Below, in pieces: positions 1 through 9,095 of a DNA stretch of 64,000 bases. The translations under genes and the position numbers were made by a program. This DNA is from Lachnospiraceae bacterium 10-1. Its GTDB lineage: Bacteria; Bacillota; Clostridia; Lachnospirales; Lachnospiraceae. The notes below the pieces were generated by a model, which worked only from the letters and a program-made list of their open reading frames with translations, did no database searches and had not been told where the DNA came from. Numbering within the stretch: position 1 is the stretch's first letter; every line of letters begins with the position of its first letter. The stretch spans positions 248,001 to 312,000 of the forward strand of contig KE159810.1 of the NCBI GenBank assembly GCA_000403495.2. The letters run 5' to 3'.

Positions 1-67
1 GCATTCCTTCTCTGGGCAAACACCTGCATCCTTACATGCAGCAGTAATATACTCTCTCCGTTCCTTG
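1..67 (-). promoter_or_regulatory. Candidate T-box leader (5' part, runs off the left edge)
   Basis: Read on the minus strand, a -10 TATAAT (74-79) is followed 14 nt after the expected start by AGAGAGTA (50-57), a small hairpin CTGCAT/ATGCAG, and AGAGAA (8-13). An AGTA box followed by an AGAGAR box is the usual opening of a T-box stem I, which controls aminoacyl-tRNA synthetase or amino-acid genes. The specifier loop, T-box sequence and controlled gene lie outside the window, so the amino acid cannot be read. It could also be an ordinary 5' UTR. Confidence 0.42.
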
Positions 68-118
68 CATTTTATTATATGTTTCCTGTTTATCCATTGG
101 AAATCTATTTACATTATC

Positions 119-147
119 AGCATATGCAAAAGTACCTGTTTTGTCAA
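119..147 (-). promoter_or_regulatory. Predicted sigma-A promoter reading out of the left edge
   Basis: TTGACA (142-147) and TATGCT (119-124) on the minus strand are separated by exactly 17 bp. The -35 box overlaps the 3' end of ispF. It would serve the gene beyond the left edge; a second possible -10 (TATAAT, 74-79) lies just downstream. Confidence 0.5.
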
Positions 148-692
148 CCGTTTTCTCTATTCGGACACCCTTCGCATCCTGCACATCCACGGTTTGTCAC
201 ATCTTCACTGCTTAAATTCACCGGACTTGTAAGCAGACAGACTGCCTGAGAGGAAATCCCCTCACCGCTTCCGGTAAATCCAAGCCCCTCTTCTGTTGTA
301 GCTTTTACGTTTACCTGCTCAATGGTAATCCCCAGCGCATCTGCAATATTTTTTCTCATGGAATCAATATATGGCCTCATCTTTGGTGCCTGGGCAATAA
401 TGGTGGCATCAATGTTTTCAATCAAAAACAAATTTTCTTCCAGCAGCTTCCTCACATGCTCCAAAAGCCTGACTGAGGAAATTCCTTTGTAAGCCGGATC
501 GGTATCCGGAAAATGCTTTCCAATATCTCCCAGTGCCGCTGCTCCCAAAAGGGCATCCATAACCGCATGAAGAAGCACATCCGCATCTGAGTGCCCCAAA
601 AGCCCCTTTTCATAAGGAATTTCCGTGCCCCCTATAATCAGCTTCCTGCCCTCAACTAATTTGTGTACATCATATCCCATTCCAATTCTCAT
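144..692 (-). CDS. ispF: 2-C-methyl-D-erythritol 2,4-cyclodiphosphate synthase
   Basis: IspF converts CDP-ME 2-phosphate to the cyclic diphosphate MEcPP in the MEP isoprenoid pathway; it is a cytosolic trimer with a Zn2+ site. With the start at 692, the metal ligands are Asp8 and His10 (GYDVHKL) and His42 (HSDADVLLH), and [12 protein letters not shown] is the conserved substrate-binding segment near the C-terminus. An upstream in-frame start (731) would add 13 atypical residues; the 692 ATG has AAAGGA about 12 nt upstream. The 182-aa product is longer than the usual ~160 aa because of a Cys-rich tail (CAGCEGCPN) not typical of IspF. Confidence 0.95.
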   Translation of the reverse strand: MRIGMGYDVHKLVEGRKLIIGGTEIPYEKGLLGHSDADVLLHAVMDALLGAAALGDIGKHFPDTDPAYKGISSVRLLEHVRKLLEENLFLIENIDATIIAQAPKMRPYIDSMRKNIADALGITIEQVNVKATTEEGLGFTGSGEGISSQAVCLLTSPVNLSSEDVTNRGCAGCEGCPNRENG

Positions 693-753
693 TTTTATAC
701 CCATTCCTTTCCCGCCTTGGGCTTTTCCCAAGTGGGAACAGGCCCAAATACGT

Positions 754-778
754 AAGGTTGAAAGTTTCTTTCAACCTT
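754..778. repeat. Inverted repeat at the stop codon of the metalloprotease gene
   Basis: AAGGTTGAAAG (754-764) and CTTTCAACCTT (768-778) form a perfect 11-bp stem with a 3-nt loop, overlapping the TAA stop of the upstream-read gene (777-779). There is no T-run on either side, so it is not a classical intrinsic terminator. An RNA stabilising or weak terminating role is possible. Confidence 0.55.
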
Positions 779-1466
779 ATTCACCTTCTTCCTTCTGCAT
801 GATCTTCCATATATACTGCACATCTTCCTGCCGAATATACCCAACCTTCTGGTAGGAAAAAGCAAACTCTCCCCGCATTACTGCATATCCCGCATAAATA
901 TATTCTCCAAAACCACAGTAAACTGCCGCAGTATCTGTTAAAATTTCATTTTCCCATGTATCTCTCATGCGAATTCCTGCATAATACAAATGCAGATGAA
1001 TCGCCTCGTGGGCTAAAACAGCAATCACCGCTTCAGGGGTATAGTGGGGCTTTAATTCCAGCCGGATTGTAGTAAACGCCAGATCCGTTGCTATTTCTCC
1101 TGCCCGGTCTGACATAAAGGTATCTTCCACCACCAGCTTAATGAATCCCCCGTCTATGCCAAGATGAGCGCAGATGCTGCACAAAAGCCGCTTTAAGTTT
1201 TCCTCATTCCTAAGATCAGCTCTTAGGATGCTTAAAATCTCCTCCGGAACCCTATAAACCCCATACTCTGCTTTTTCTTTCTTTTTCAAAAGCGTCACGC
1301 ATTCTGCTAAAAGTTCTTTGGGAACACTTTTAAAAGCACTTGACGGAACAGGCGCCCTATGCAGAATAAATCTTTTAAAAAGAAAATAAAAAAATCCAAT
1401 ATATGCCAACAGCTCAAAAATACTGTCAATTCTAATCCGGTAAAGAAATTCTTGTATTGCTCTCAT
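777..1466 (-). CDS. Membrane-anchored HExxH metallopeptidase-like protein
   Basis: A 229-aa protein with one hydrophobic segment near residues 18-36 (FELLAYIGFFYFLF) and a zinc-protease motif HEAIH at about 153-157, followed about 16 residues later by ENEILTD, which could supply the third (Glu) ligand of a gluzincin. The domain carrying HEAIH also has the ALAFTTIRLEL-type strand typical of small neutral zinc metallopeptidases. The ATG at 1466 has AGGA 6 nt upstream; an upstream GTG (1496) lacks a good site. The substrate is unknown. It is 36 bp from the ABC-F gene and could be co-transcribed with it. Confidence 0.6.
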   Translation of the reverse strand: MRAIQEFLYRIRIDSIFELLAYIGFFYFLFKRFILHRAPVPSSAFKSVPKELLAECVTLLKKKEKAEYGVYRVPEEILSILRADLRNEENLKRLLCSICAHLGIDGGFIKLVVEDTFMSDRAGEIATDLAFTTIRLELKPHYTPEAVIAVLAHEAIHLHLYYAGIRMRDTWENEILTDTAAVYCGFGEYIYAGYAVMRGEFAFSYQKVGYIRQEDVQYIWKIMQKEEGE

Positions 1467-1502
1467 ATTTTTCCTGCTTCTTTCCCATATCCGCACAATA
1501 TA

Positions 1503-3302
1503 TCATTGTGCATCAATCCGCGCCTTTAAATCCTCCAAATACATCCAGCGGTCCATCTTTTCTTCCAGCTCCTGTTCTGTCTGCTGTTTTTGTCCGGTTA
1601 ATTCGTTCAGTCTGACAAAATCAGTGGCTGCTTCCATAATCTGCTGCTCTAAACTGCTGATTTTCTCTTCCAGTGCTGCAATTTCTCCCTCAATCACTTC
1701 ATAGTCTTTTTGCTCCTTATAGGTAAATTTCAGCTTCTTTTCTGGCTCCTTCCAGCTATTTTTCTTATTATGGATGGTTTTCTCATCTTTACTGCCGCCT
1801 GCCGCTTTTCCGTTTTCTTCTCCGGCCTCCTGCATCACGCGCATTTTATAATCCGTATAACCGCCCTCATACTGTTTCAGCACTCCGTCTTTCTCAAAGG
1901 CAAAAATCCTTTTTACAACCCGATCCAAAAAATAACGGTCATGGGAAACGGTAATTACAATTCCTGAAAAGCTGTCCAGATAGTCTTCCAGTATGGCCAG
2001 TGTGGTAATATCCAGATCATTGGTAGGCTCATCCAAAATCAACACATTAGGCGCCCCCATAAGCACCTTCAGCAAATTCAGCCGCCGCTTTTCCCCGCCA
2101 GAAAGCCTGCTTAAAAGTCCATACTGATCCTTCCCCTCGAATAAAAACCTCTCCAGCATCTGGGAAGCGCTCACACTTCCCTCCTGTGTCTTTACGTATT
2201 CCGCCACATCCTTAATGTAGTCGATTACCCGCTTATCGGAAGGCATTTCCGTTTCACCGATTTCCTGGGCATAATATCCAATTTTAACTGTCTGTCCTAA
2301 AATTACTTTTCCCGCATCAGGAAGGATTTCTCCTGTGAGAATTTTCATCAAAGTAGTCTTACCACAGCCATTAGGACCAATAAATCCAATTCTGTCATTT
2401 TTTAGAAAAGTATAAGAAAAATCCTGAATCAGCACTTTATCCCCATAGGCTTTACCAATCTGCTCAATTTCCACAGTAGTTTTTCCAAGCCGGGTGGAAA
2501 CAGAGCTGATTTCCACTTTCCCATCCACTGCCGGTGCCGACGCATTTTTCAGTTCTTCATACCGCTCTAATCTGGCCTTTTGCTTGGTAGTCCGCGCCCT
2601 GGCACCTCTTTTTACCCATTCTAACTCCTTGCGCAAAACAGACTGGCGTTTCCGTTCACTTGCAAGGGCCGCTTCCTCCCGGGCTGCCTTCAATTCCAAA
2701 AATCCTGCATAATTCGCCTGATAAGAATAAATTTTTCCTTTGTCAATCTCTACAATACGGTTTGACACGCTGTCCAAAAAATAACGGTCATGAGTGACCA
2801 TGACAACTGCCCCTGTATAATTTATCAACTGTCCTTCCAGCCACTGCGCCATATCATGATCCAAATGATTGGTAGGCTCATCCAAAATCAGCAGGTCAGA
2901 GGGCTCTAAAAGGGCGGCCACCAGTGCCAGACGCTTTCTTTGTCCGCCGGATAAGCTGCCGCACAAAGCCTCGAAATCCGTCATCCCCAGTCTGGTCAGC
3001 ATGGACTTGATCCGGGCTTTGTCTGCTCCACATCTTCTTTGAACTGCTTCCATAACAGTGTCCTTTTCCTGAAACAAAGGGTGCTGGGGCAGGTAACTAC
3101 ATACTACATGATTGGCTAACGTAACGCTCCCTTCATCCGGTTCCTCTAAACCTGCCATCATTTTAAGCAGTGTAGATTTGCCTGTTCCGTTGATTCCAAT
3201 GATGCCCACCTTTTCCCCTTCCTGTAAGTAAAAAGAAGTATGGTCAAATAAAGGCCGCTCTCCATATGATTTTGTTATGTTTTCTATTGATAAAATGTTC
3301 AT
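1503..3302 (-). CDS. ABC-F family ATPase, Uup-like
   Basis: A soluble double-ABC protein with no membrane domain, the hallmark of the ABC-F family that acts on ribosomes (translation factors or antibiotic protection). Both nucleotide-binding domains are intact: Walker A GINGTGKST and GPNGCGKTT, signatures LSGGQRKR and LSGGEKRR, Walker B/D-loop EPTNHLD and EPTNDLD. A basic linker (TKQKARLERYEEL) joins them, and the C-terminal ~80 residues form a Glu/Lys/Gln-rich coiled coil like that of Uup. The first in-frame start is a TTG at 3314; the ATG at 3302 with GGAAAA 6 nt upstream is preferred. A resistance role cannot be told from sequence. Confidence 0.9.
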   Translation of the reverse strand: MNILSIENITKSYGERPLFDHTSFYLQEGEKVGIIGINGTGKSTLLKMMAGLEEPDEGSVTLANHVVCSYLPQHPLFQEKDTVMEAVQRRCGADKARIKSMLTRLGMTDFEALCGSLSGGQRKRLALVAALLEPSDLLILDEPTNHLDHDMAQWLEGQLINYTGAVVMVTHDRYFLDSVSNRIVEIDKGKIYSYQANYAGFLELKAAREEAALASERKRQSVLRKELEWVKRGARARTTKQKARLERYEELKNASAPAVDGKVEISSVSTRLGKTTVEIEQIGKAYGDKVLIQDFSYTFLKNDRIGFIGPNGCGKTTLMKILTGEILPDAGKVILGQTVKIGYYAQEIGETEMPSDKRVIDYIKDVAEYVKTQEGSVSASQMLERFLFEGKDQYGLLSRLSGGEKRRLNLLKVLMGAPNVLILDEPTNDLDITTLAILEDYLDSFSGIVITVSHDRYFLDRVVKRIFAFEKDGVLKQYEGGYTDYKMRVMQEAGEENGKAAGGSKDEKTIHNKKNSWKEPEKKLKFTYKEQKDYEVIEGEIAALEEKISSLEQQIMEAATDFVRLNELTGQKQQTEQELEEKMDRWMYLEDLKARIDAQ

Positions 3303-3397
3303 GGCGTTTTCCAATTCTTAAGCTTTTATCTAAATATTTTACAATTCATCTGTATTACCATTTTAAATGAGCAGGAAGTTTTTTGGCAACTTATTTT

Positions 3398-4645
3398 TTA
3401 AATCCACCATTTTAACTCCTCAAACATTTCATCCGGCAGGTACAAATACCGGTAAGGCGTTACATTTTCATCATTAGGGCAATAAACAGAAATGCTGTAA
3501 CCGCTATACTTCCAGTCTCCCGGGTACCCTAAAATCGTATCATAAGCGTCAATGATCTCCTTTCCGCCGCTTAAATAAATGATATTTTCCGCAAAGGAGT
3601 CAAACTCCCGCCAGCCATAATACAAAATTCCATATTCTTTTTCCTGCCATCTGCTGACAGTCTGCTTAACCGGCACCGCTTCCATTCCTTCTACCAGCAT
3701 GGTAAAATCCTTTTCTTCCTCATAAATGCCATCGGTTGCGCCATGAAGGTCAATTCTGATTTTGTCTGATTTATTTTCATCATAGGAAATCAGATAACTA
3801 TCCACATAATTTCCATCCTCATCAAACCCTTTTATCATTGTGTCAAAGCTTATGATTGTCCCGTCCGGCCTAAAATGCAGGGAAAAGCTGGTGGCAAGGC
3901 AGAGCTTTTCCGGCAGCTTTACTTTCTGCTCCACATCCTCCAAAATTCCTGTCAGCTTATCCTCATAAATATTATCATGTACCAAAACAACATTTCTGGT
4001 ATTTTTTAACTGCCACAGGTACCATGACAGCTTGCCGTTATAGGGGACTGCACTTCTTACAATCAATCCTGCGCCAATCAGGCTGACTACCATCCAGCCG
4101 GTGATCACCGGAAGCCTGAGCAGGCAGCGCCGGTAAAGTTTTACTGTAGATAATTTCAGCTTCACAAATTCTCTGTTTTTTCCCTGACAGGAAAGAAGAA
4201 AAAATTTCCCCTTCTTCACCACAAGATAGCAATATTTTTTATCCATCCGGTAATACACAATGTCTTTCAGGGAAAAGGCAGTACTGTAATCATTGATTTT
4301 TAATGTAACAAGCTCATTATCTATAACAATTTCCTGATAGGTAAAAGGCAGGCTGTTTCTTTTCAGCCTCCAGCATACTGCCATCCATCTCACAAACAGG
4401 ATAAGAAAAGTCACGCCGCATACAAACAAAATCGGTATATTTTTCCTAATCCGCCCAAATTGGCACAAAGAATAAAGATGGAACCAGAACACACCGCCCA
4501 AAAACAGGGAAAGGGGACGGGCGAAAAAGCGGCAGAGCATTTCCCTGCATATGATCCTTTTCCACTGTTTTTCTGTTGTTTTCGTCTCACTGCCGCAGTA
4601 CAAATCCCTGGAACTTCCAGGTTTCGCCCAAATCATCCGTAACAT
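3398..4645 (-). CDS. Two-TM membrane protein of unknown function
   Basis: I do not recognise the family. The protein has two hydrophobic segments in its first 90 residues (SLFLGGVFWFHLY and ILFVCGVTFLILFV), a soluble strand-rich part that resembles a YcxB/PH-like domain (QEIVIDNELVTLKI), another TM at about residue 180-200 (ITGWMVVSLIGAGLIV), and a C-terminal extracytoplasmic region of about 210 residues. Its start overlaps the end of the M56 receptor gene by 59 bp. The 4645 ATG has GGAGGAG 10 nt upstream inside that gene; an internal ATG at 4540 is the alternative start. It is the last gene of the BlaI-type operon. Confidence 0.6.
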   Translation of the reverse strand: MLRMIWAKPGSSRDLYCGSETKTTEKQWKRIICREMLCRFFARPLSLFLGGVFWFHLYSLCQFGRIRKNIPILFVCGVTFLILFVRWMAVCWRLKRNSLPFTYQEIVIDNELVTLKINDYSTAFSLKDIVYYRMDKKYCYLVVKKGKFFLLSCQGKNREFVKLKLSTVKLYRRCLLRLPVITGWMVVSLIGAGLIVRSAVPYNGKLSWYLWQLKNTRNVVLVHDNIYEDKLTGILEDVEQKVKLPEKLCLATSFSLHFRPDGTIISFDTMIKGFDEDGNYVDSYLISYDENKSDKIRIDLHGATDGIYEEEKDFTMLVEGMEAVPVKQTVSRWQEKEYGILYYGWREFDSFAENIIYLSGGKEIIDAYDTILGYPGDWKYSGYSISVYCPNDENVTPYRYLYLPDEMFEELKWWI

Positions 4646-6890
4646 ATCTGGCTTTCACTCCTCCATCAATACTTTGTTCTTCCATGCAAACGTCCATCGT
4701 CCATTTTCCCTTTTCCCAAAAGGGCGCATAGGCCATAGAATAATACTCTTTAATTTCATCAAACTTTACCTCACTCCACGTTTCTCCCCCATCTCCCGTT
4801 CGTATTACAAAAGGAGTTTCGGAGTCCCTGATGGTAATAAAGCCAACCTCATTGGTGATAAACCGCATGTCTGTGGTAAGAGAATGGGACATGAACTCAG
4901 CCCCTTCTACTACCAAGCACTCCCGCCAGTTTTTCCCTCCATCTTCCGTAACAAAACAGGTGGTATATTCCTGCCACATAGTCCGGTCAGTGGTAATCAC
5001 CAGAAATCCTTTTTCCGCATTTTCCGGAAAGGATACAAAAATTCTCCTGACGGAACCAAAATTTCTGATATTGGTCACCACGCTGCTCCGGTAAGCACCT
5101 GCTGCTTCATCATAAAATACCACACTAAGGGGCAGCACAGGACTTCCTCCGTAAGCAAAAATCTGCTTAATTTCATCACACTGATAGCTGCCTTCCTGCA
5201 GCCGGGTAAGGGTTCCATCCATTTCATCCCCTCTGGTAAAAAGCTCTTCTAAAGTTACCGGTACCGTCTCCCACTTTTCCTGACCTTTTTTCCTGATTTC
5301 AAGCACACCGCCGCTTGTTTTTGTCTCATACACATAATCCCTTTCCTCTTCCGGCATTCCTGTAAAAGCAGGAATATCACTATAATCATTTTCAGGATAA
5401 GCTTCCCGAAAGGCCTCCACAGCCTCGGTCATTTGGGTAATTCCCTGCAGCTCAAAAACATAGTCCTTTACCATCTTCACGTGAACTGCCACAGGATAAT
5501 ACGTATAATAGTATCCATCCACCATCTGTACCTGCCCATAAAAAGGAACCTTATCTAATGCACTTTCATCCGCCAAAAACTCCCTGATTACCGCTGCAAA
5601 TACAAACTCCTTCTGATCTCCTGCCAGCATTCTCCAATAAACAGCCTCCACCCCCGTATAAGCGCCCGGCTCCTCCAGCGAAACCCTGCCTGCGGCAGTC
5701 TGATCTCTGTCATAATTCAAATAACGATACATGAATTTATCAATACAATCCCCATAATGTTCCGGTCTTTTCAACCTGACCTGCCAGGGGCCCTCCGCCG
5801 CATAAGGCAGTTCTTCATAGCTTTCCACCTCACTATAAGGCAGACTCATTAATTCCTGATAATAAGAATCCTCCTTAGCCGGCGCCAGGGGCAGCATACG
5901 TTCAAGTACCTCTCTGGTAAAGCATTCCGGCTTTTCAAAGCCATCATAAATATTGATATTTTCCGATGCCTGCTGCTCCTTTACCTGAATCATCATTCTT
6001 TTTCCGAAGATTCCAGCCAAAAACACTGTTTGAAGAACAAGCAGGGCAACTGCAAAACCGGCAATTACATTATAAGGCTTTTTCTCCTCCATAATGGCCG
6101 CAATCCGTGCCTTCATCATTCCTTCTCCCGCACTGAAAAAGACAGAATGAACATAGCCCCTGGTCCGCATCTTCTCCAGACTGTCTATCAAAAACTGCCC
6201 GTAAGCCGCCCTTTCTTCCTTTCCGCATCCTGACACCACAGTTTCATCACAGTCAATCTCTATGTCTCTGCCGCTGATGCTGCGGATCAGATACGCCAAA
6301 GGATTATACCAGCAAAGGGCATTGCACAAAAACAAAAATAACTTATACCAGGTATCCTTATGCCGGATATGCACACACTCATGCAGCAAAAGCACATCCA
6401 GCATTTCTGTTTTTTCCATTGTCCGGTCTGCCAAATCACCTGCTACACCTTCTGCCGCTAAACTACACGCCCAATCCGGCAGAAGAATCACCGGATGATA
6501 GAAGCCAAGTACAAAGGGTTCTGCAATTCCAATATTTTTATAGACAATACTTCTGTCTGCCTGCCTGCTTCCGGCCTGCACCCACGCCTTTTCAAGCTTC
6601 CGCCTGACCACTTCATCTTCTACCGGTACAATACCGTTAATGCATTTCACCCTGAATTTCCGATAATTCACAAAATACACCAGAACCATAAGCAGACTGA
6701 CCAACGTCATGCCAAGTACCACAAGGGCAAAGCCTTTCTCATAAAGAAAATAGGGCAGCCCAATTTTTTTGCAAACCCGATACCACAAATAATCCGCCGT
6801 ATACCTGATCTTCCGCAGAAAAAACACGTGAAGAAAACACATTTGTATCATCAAAAGCGCCCAGATTATTTTTTTCCATCTTCCACTCAT
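4587..6890 (-). CDS. BlaR1/MecR1-type M56 metallopeptidase receptor with Asp-box region
   Basis: M56 receptors sense an external signal and cleave or inactivate a BlaI/MecI repressor. The N-terminal ~310 residues hold TM segments (about 8-25, 54-75, 183-200, 278-297) and the protease motif HECVH at 170-174 with a downstream DIEIDCDE. The C-terminal ~450 residues are external and, in place of the penicillin-binding domain of BlaR1, end in three Asp-box-like motifs: EDGGKNW (~650), GDGGETW (~700) and DDLGETW (~753), as seen in BNR/sialidase-type propellers. The repressor gene is two genes upstream. What it binds is unknown; nothing points to a beta-lactam. Confidence 0.75.
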   Translation of the reverse strand: MSGRWKKIIWALLMIQMCFLHVFFLRKIRYTADYLWYRVCKKIGLPYFLYEKGFALVVLGMTLVSLLMVLVYFVNYRKFRVKCINGIVPVEDEVVRRKLEKAWVQAGSRQADRSIVYKNIGIAEPFVLGFYHPVILLPDWACSLAAEGVAGDLADRTMEKTEMLDVLLLHECVHIRHKDTWYKLFLFLCNALCWYNPLAYLIRSISGRDIEIDCDETVVSGCGKEERAAYGQFLIDSLEKMRTRGYVHSVFFSAGEGMMKARIAAIMEEKKPYNVIAGFAVALLVLQTVFLAGIFGKRMMIQVKEQQASENINIYDGFEKPECFTREVLERMLPLAPAKEDSYYQELMSLPYSEVESYEELPYAAEGPWQVRLKRPEHYGDCIDKFMYRYLNYDRDQTAAGRVSLEEPGAYTGVEAVYWRMLAGDQKEFVFAAVIREFLADESALDKVPFYGQVQMVDGYYYTYYPVAVHVKMVKDYVFELQGITQMTEAVEAFREAYPENDYSDIPAFTGMPEEERDYVYETKTSGGVLEIRKKGQEKWETVPVTLEELFTRGDEMDGTLTRLQEGSYQCDEIKQIFAYGGSPVLPLSVVFYDEAAGAYRSSVVTNIRNFGSVRRIFVSFPENAEKGFLVITTDRTMWQEYTTCFVTEDGGKNWRECLVVEGAEFMSHSLTTDMRFITNEVGFITIRDSETPFVIRTGDGGETWSEVKFDEIKEYYSMAYAPFWEKGKWTMDVCMEEQSIDGGVKARYVTDDLGETWKFQGFVLRQ

Positions 6891-6998
6891 TATTTAAAAC
6901 CAAACTCCCTCCTGCCTTCTATTGTCCTGATTTCATGGTGCATAAGGCTTTTCACAGAAATATTGTCTGAAAATTTATTTTTCACACTATTGTTTGTA

Positions 6999-8675
6999 TT
7001 AAGATATTTTGGTAGTCATATATGATTCCGGCGGATAAAGACTTTCGTCGATTCTCTCCAATTTCCCTTTATAAAAGCACAGCACATAGAAGCCCGTATC
7101 TGTCTGGTAATAAAATTCCTCATAATCATTGTTTTCGGGAAAGTCCTTTTTCTCATAACTCTGCCCCAGAATTTCTTCGGCTTCCTGCCTGCTCATGCCA
7201 ATCAAAAGCTTTCCATCCCTGCTGCCTCCATAAAAAGACTGAATCTGGGCCAGCTGCTCATACTCATTCATCATAAAAAGGTAACAGTTGTCATTTGCCC
7301 AATAATAATGCTGCCTGTTGCTTCCATCCTCCTCTGCTGTCTCCATCTCATAATACTCCATGCCAATTGCATCCAAATAGGTGGTAAGCTCCTCTTTCGT
7401 CCATCCAAACCTGCATTCTGTAAGAAGTCTATTGGGATTATGGTTCATTTCACTTATCGAAATCTGGTTAAACACATTTGTAAAATTAACAATCCGCGGC
7501 TCCCACATATCTCCAGATAACTGAAAAGTCTTTCCCTGCCGGCCTTCCCCCATCACATCCAGCCCGCATCCCCAAATCGTTCCATCCTTTTTTTCTATAA
7601 AGGTCGTACTGTCATACCTGCATTGTCCCTTTGTATCCCGCATCAGACGAGTGCTATAAGAATTGTTGCGCATCTGGTCGAACCACACCATCTTTACATC
7701 TTCCGCCGCCATCACCGGCTCTTCAATAAAATCTCTGTCTCCCGAGTCCACACCGCAGGAACCAAAGCTGTTATTTCCCCATGTCCATAAGCTTCCATCT
7801 TCCTTAATTGCAGCCATCGTAAAGAAACCGCTGGTTACATAAACCGCATCCACCATCATTACATGAGGCTTGGTATACACACACCCTTGCGTCTGATTTC
7901 CGGTAATTGAAGATGTGGTATAAATTCCGCCCCAGCACCAGACGCTTCCATCCTCCTTTAATGCCACAATAGAGCCCATTCCGCATCTGGCATAGCGCAC
8001 ATCCTCCATAAGAAGCACAGGCAGATCCGCAGTCGTATTATCAGGGTTCCATAAATAATTAACTTCCTCCGGCACATCCATTCCCATAAGCCCGTTCATG
8101 TTTGCTCCCATGCCATAAAGCTTTCCATCTTCGGTTAAAAAAATAGTGAAAGAGCCGGAAAAATTACTTGCATCCACATGTACTACATTTTCCGCTATTT
8201 TCTGCGGTTCCTCTATGCTTGTACTTCCATCCGGCGTGTCCAGATAAGTGGTTTTTCTTCCAATTCCTAACTGACCACAGCTGTTATCCCCACAGCCCCA
8301 TAGCGTTCCTTTCTCATCAATAAAAAAATAACTGCCTACCAGAGAAAGGTTGGTAATGTAATAGTTTTCTATCTGGAATGGCTCCCCGATATGCAGATCT
8401 GCATAATCCTCTACCAGAAAATTCTGCAGTTCCATTTCCTCCAGGTCTGTATCTGCCCATCCCTCACTGCCTGTCTCGTCCTGCGTTTCTCCTTCCTCTT
8501 TCGTTCCTTCTTTTTCTGTTCTGGTATCTGTCCGATCCGATACCAGCCTCTTTTCCTCTTCCCCTGTAATAACAAAAATCAGTCCAGTTCCGACAATAAC
8601 GAGGGCTGCCAGCAAAACCATTATTGCATATCGACATCTGTTTCTTCTGTTTATAAAAAGATTCTTAAAATTCAT
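6999..8675 (-). CDS. Membrane-anchored RCC1-repeat protein
   Basis: An N-terminal signal anchor (about residues 16-37) is followed by an acidic linker and then RCC1-type repeats recognisable by D-G-x-(L/V/I)-W-x-(C/W)-G blocks: DEKGTLWGCGDNSCGQLG, EDGKLYGMGANMNGLMG, EDGSVWCWGG, EDGSLWTWGNNSFGSCG and KKDGTIWGCG. Such repeats build beta-propellers used for protein or ligand binding. The last ~150 residues form another domain I cannot name. The start overlaps the repressor stop by 4 bp (ATGA), so translation is coupled. With the M56 gene it gives this operon two external propeller-type proteins, perhaps ligand capture and signalling partners; that is inference. Confidence 0.75.
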   Translation of the reverse strand: MNFKNLFINRRNRCRYAIMVLLAALVIVGTGLIFVITGEEEKRLVSDRTDTRTEKEGTKEEGETQDETGSEGWADTDLEEMELQNFLVEDYADLHIGEPFQIENYYITNLSLVGSYFFIDEKGTLWGCGDNSCGQLGIGRKTTYLDTPDGSTSIEEPQKIAENVVHVDASNFSGSFTIFLTEDGKLYGMGANMNGLMGMDVPEEVNYLWNPDNTTADLPVLLMEDVRYARCGMGSIVALKEDGSVWCWGGIYTTSSITGNQTQGCVYTKPHVMMVDAVYVTSGFFTMAAIKEDGSLWTWGNNSFGSCGVDSGDRDFIEEPVMAAEDVKMVWFDQMRNNSYSTRLMRDTKGQCRYDSTTFIEKKDGTIWGCGLDVMGEGRQGKTFQLSGDMWEPRIVNFTNVFNQISISEMNHNPNRLLTECRFGWTKEELTTYLDAIGMEYYEMETAEEDGSNRQHYYWANDNCYLFMMNEYEQLAQIQSFYGGSRDGKLLIGMSRQEAEEILGQSYEKKDFPENNDYEEFYYQTDTGFYVLCFYKGKLERIDESLYPPESYMTTKIS

Positions 8676-9061
8676 AAAGCATCATCCCTCTTTTTACTGT
8701 CTAAAAACTGGCGTAGTTCTTCGATATCCTGACTGCTCAGTTCCTCTCCGTCATATAGCGCTGTTGCAAAATTGCTTAAAGAGCCGCCAAACATTTTCTT
8801 TAAAATAGTTTTCCCTGTTTCCTTTAAATAAAGCTTTTTTTCTACCAGCGGACGGTAGTAATTCATTTTTCCCCGCTTCTCCCGCTCTACAAATCCCTTT
8901 TCTTCCAGTCTTGACAAATAAGAAAGAATTGTTCCTGCAGTAAGAAGCTTGTCAGTATCCATCTTTTCTTCAATTTCAATGCGGGAAACAGGTTCTCCTG
9001 CCTCCCATATAATCATCATTAATTCCAGTTCTCCATCAGGCAGCTTTTTCATTGTATCCAT
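8672..9061 (-). CDS. BlaI/MecI/CopY-family transcriptional repressor
   Basis: A 129-aa winged-helix protein typical in length for the Penicillinase_R family. It opens with LPDGELELMMIIWEAGEPVSR, followed by the recognition-helix region (TAGTILSYLSRLEEKGFVERE) and a wing ending in KRGKMNYYRPLV. The C-terminal part (KKMFGGSLSNFATALYD) is the dimerisation and cleavage region of the family. It heads an operon with an RCC1 protein, an M56 receptor and a membrane protein, so autoregulation through the palindrome 15 nt upstream of its start is likely. RBS GAAAGG precedes the ATG. Confidence 0.92.
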   Translation of the reverse strand: MDTMKKLPDGELELMMIIWEAGEPVSRIEIEEKMDTDKLLTAGTILSYLSRLEEKGFVEREKRGKMNYYRPLVEKKLYLKETGKTILKKMFGGSLSNFATALYDGEELSSQDIEELRQFLDSKKRDDAL

Positions 9062-9075
9062 ACCTTTCTTTTATT

Positions 9076-9091
9076 TTAGGCATTTGCCTAA
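9076..9091. promoter_or_regulatory. Palindromic operator candidate of the BlaI-type operon
   Basis: TTAGGCA-TT-TGCCTAA is a perfect 7-bp dyad with a 2-bp centre. It lies directly downstream of the -10 box and over the expected transcription start of the repressor operon, where a bound dimer would block transcription. It differs from the TACAnnTGTA core of staphylococcal BlaI/MecI. A smaller dyad CCCA-TT-TGGG lies in the promoter spacer (9107-9116). Confidence 0.65.
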
Positions 9092-9095
9092 TTTA

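Noticed and set aside
4551-5252. Plus-strand open frame of 233 aa opposite the M56 receptor gene
   Set aside because: Antisense to a convincing coding sequence with HECVH and Asp-box motifs; no RBS or recognisable protein.
4587-6890. Beta-lactam resistance regulator (BlaR1) call
   Set aside because: The external region lacks penicillin-binding SxxK/KTG motifs and instead carries Asp-box repeats; no beta-lactamase gene is near.
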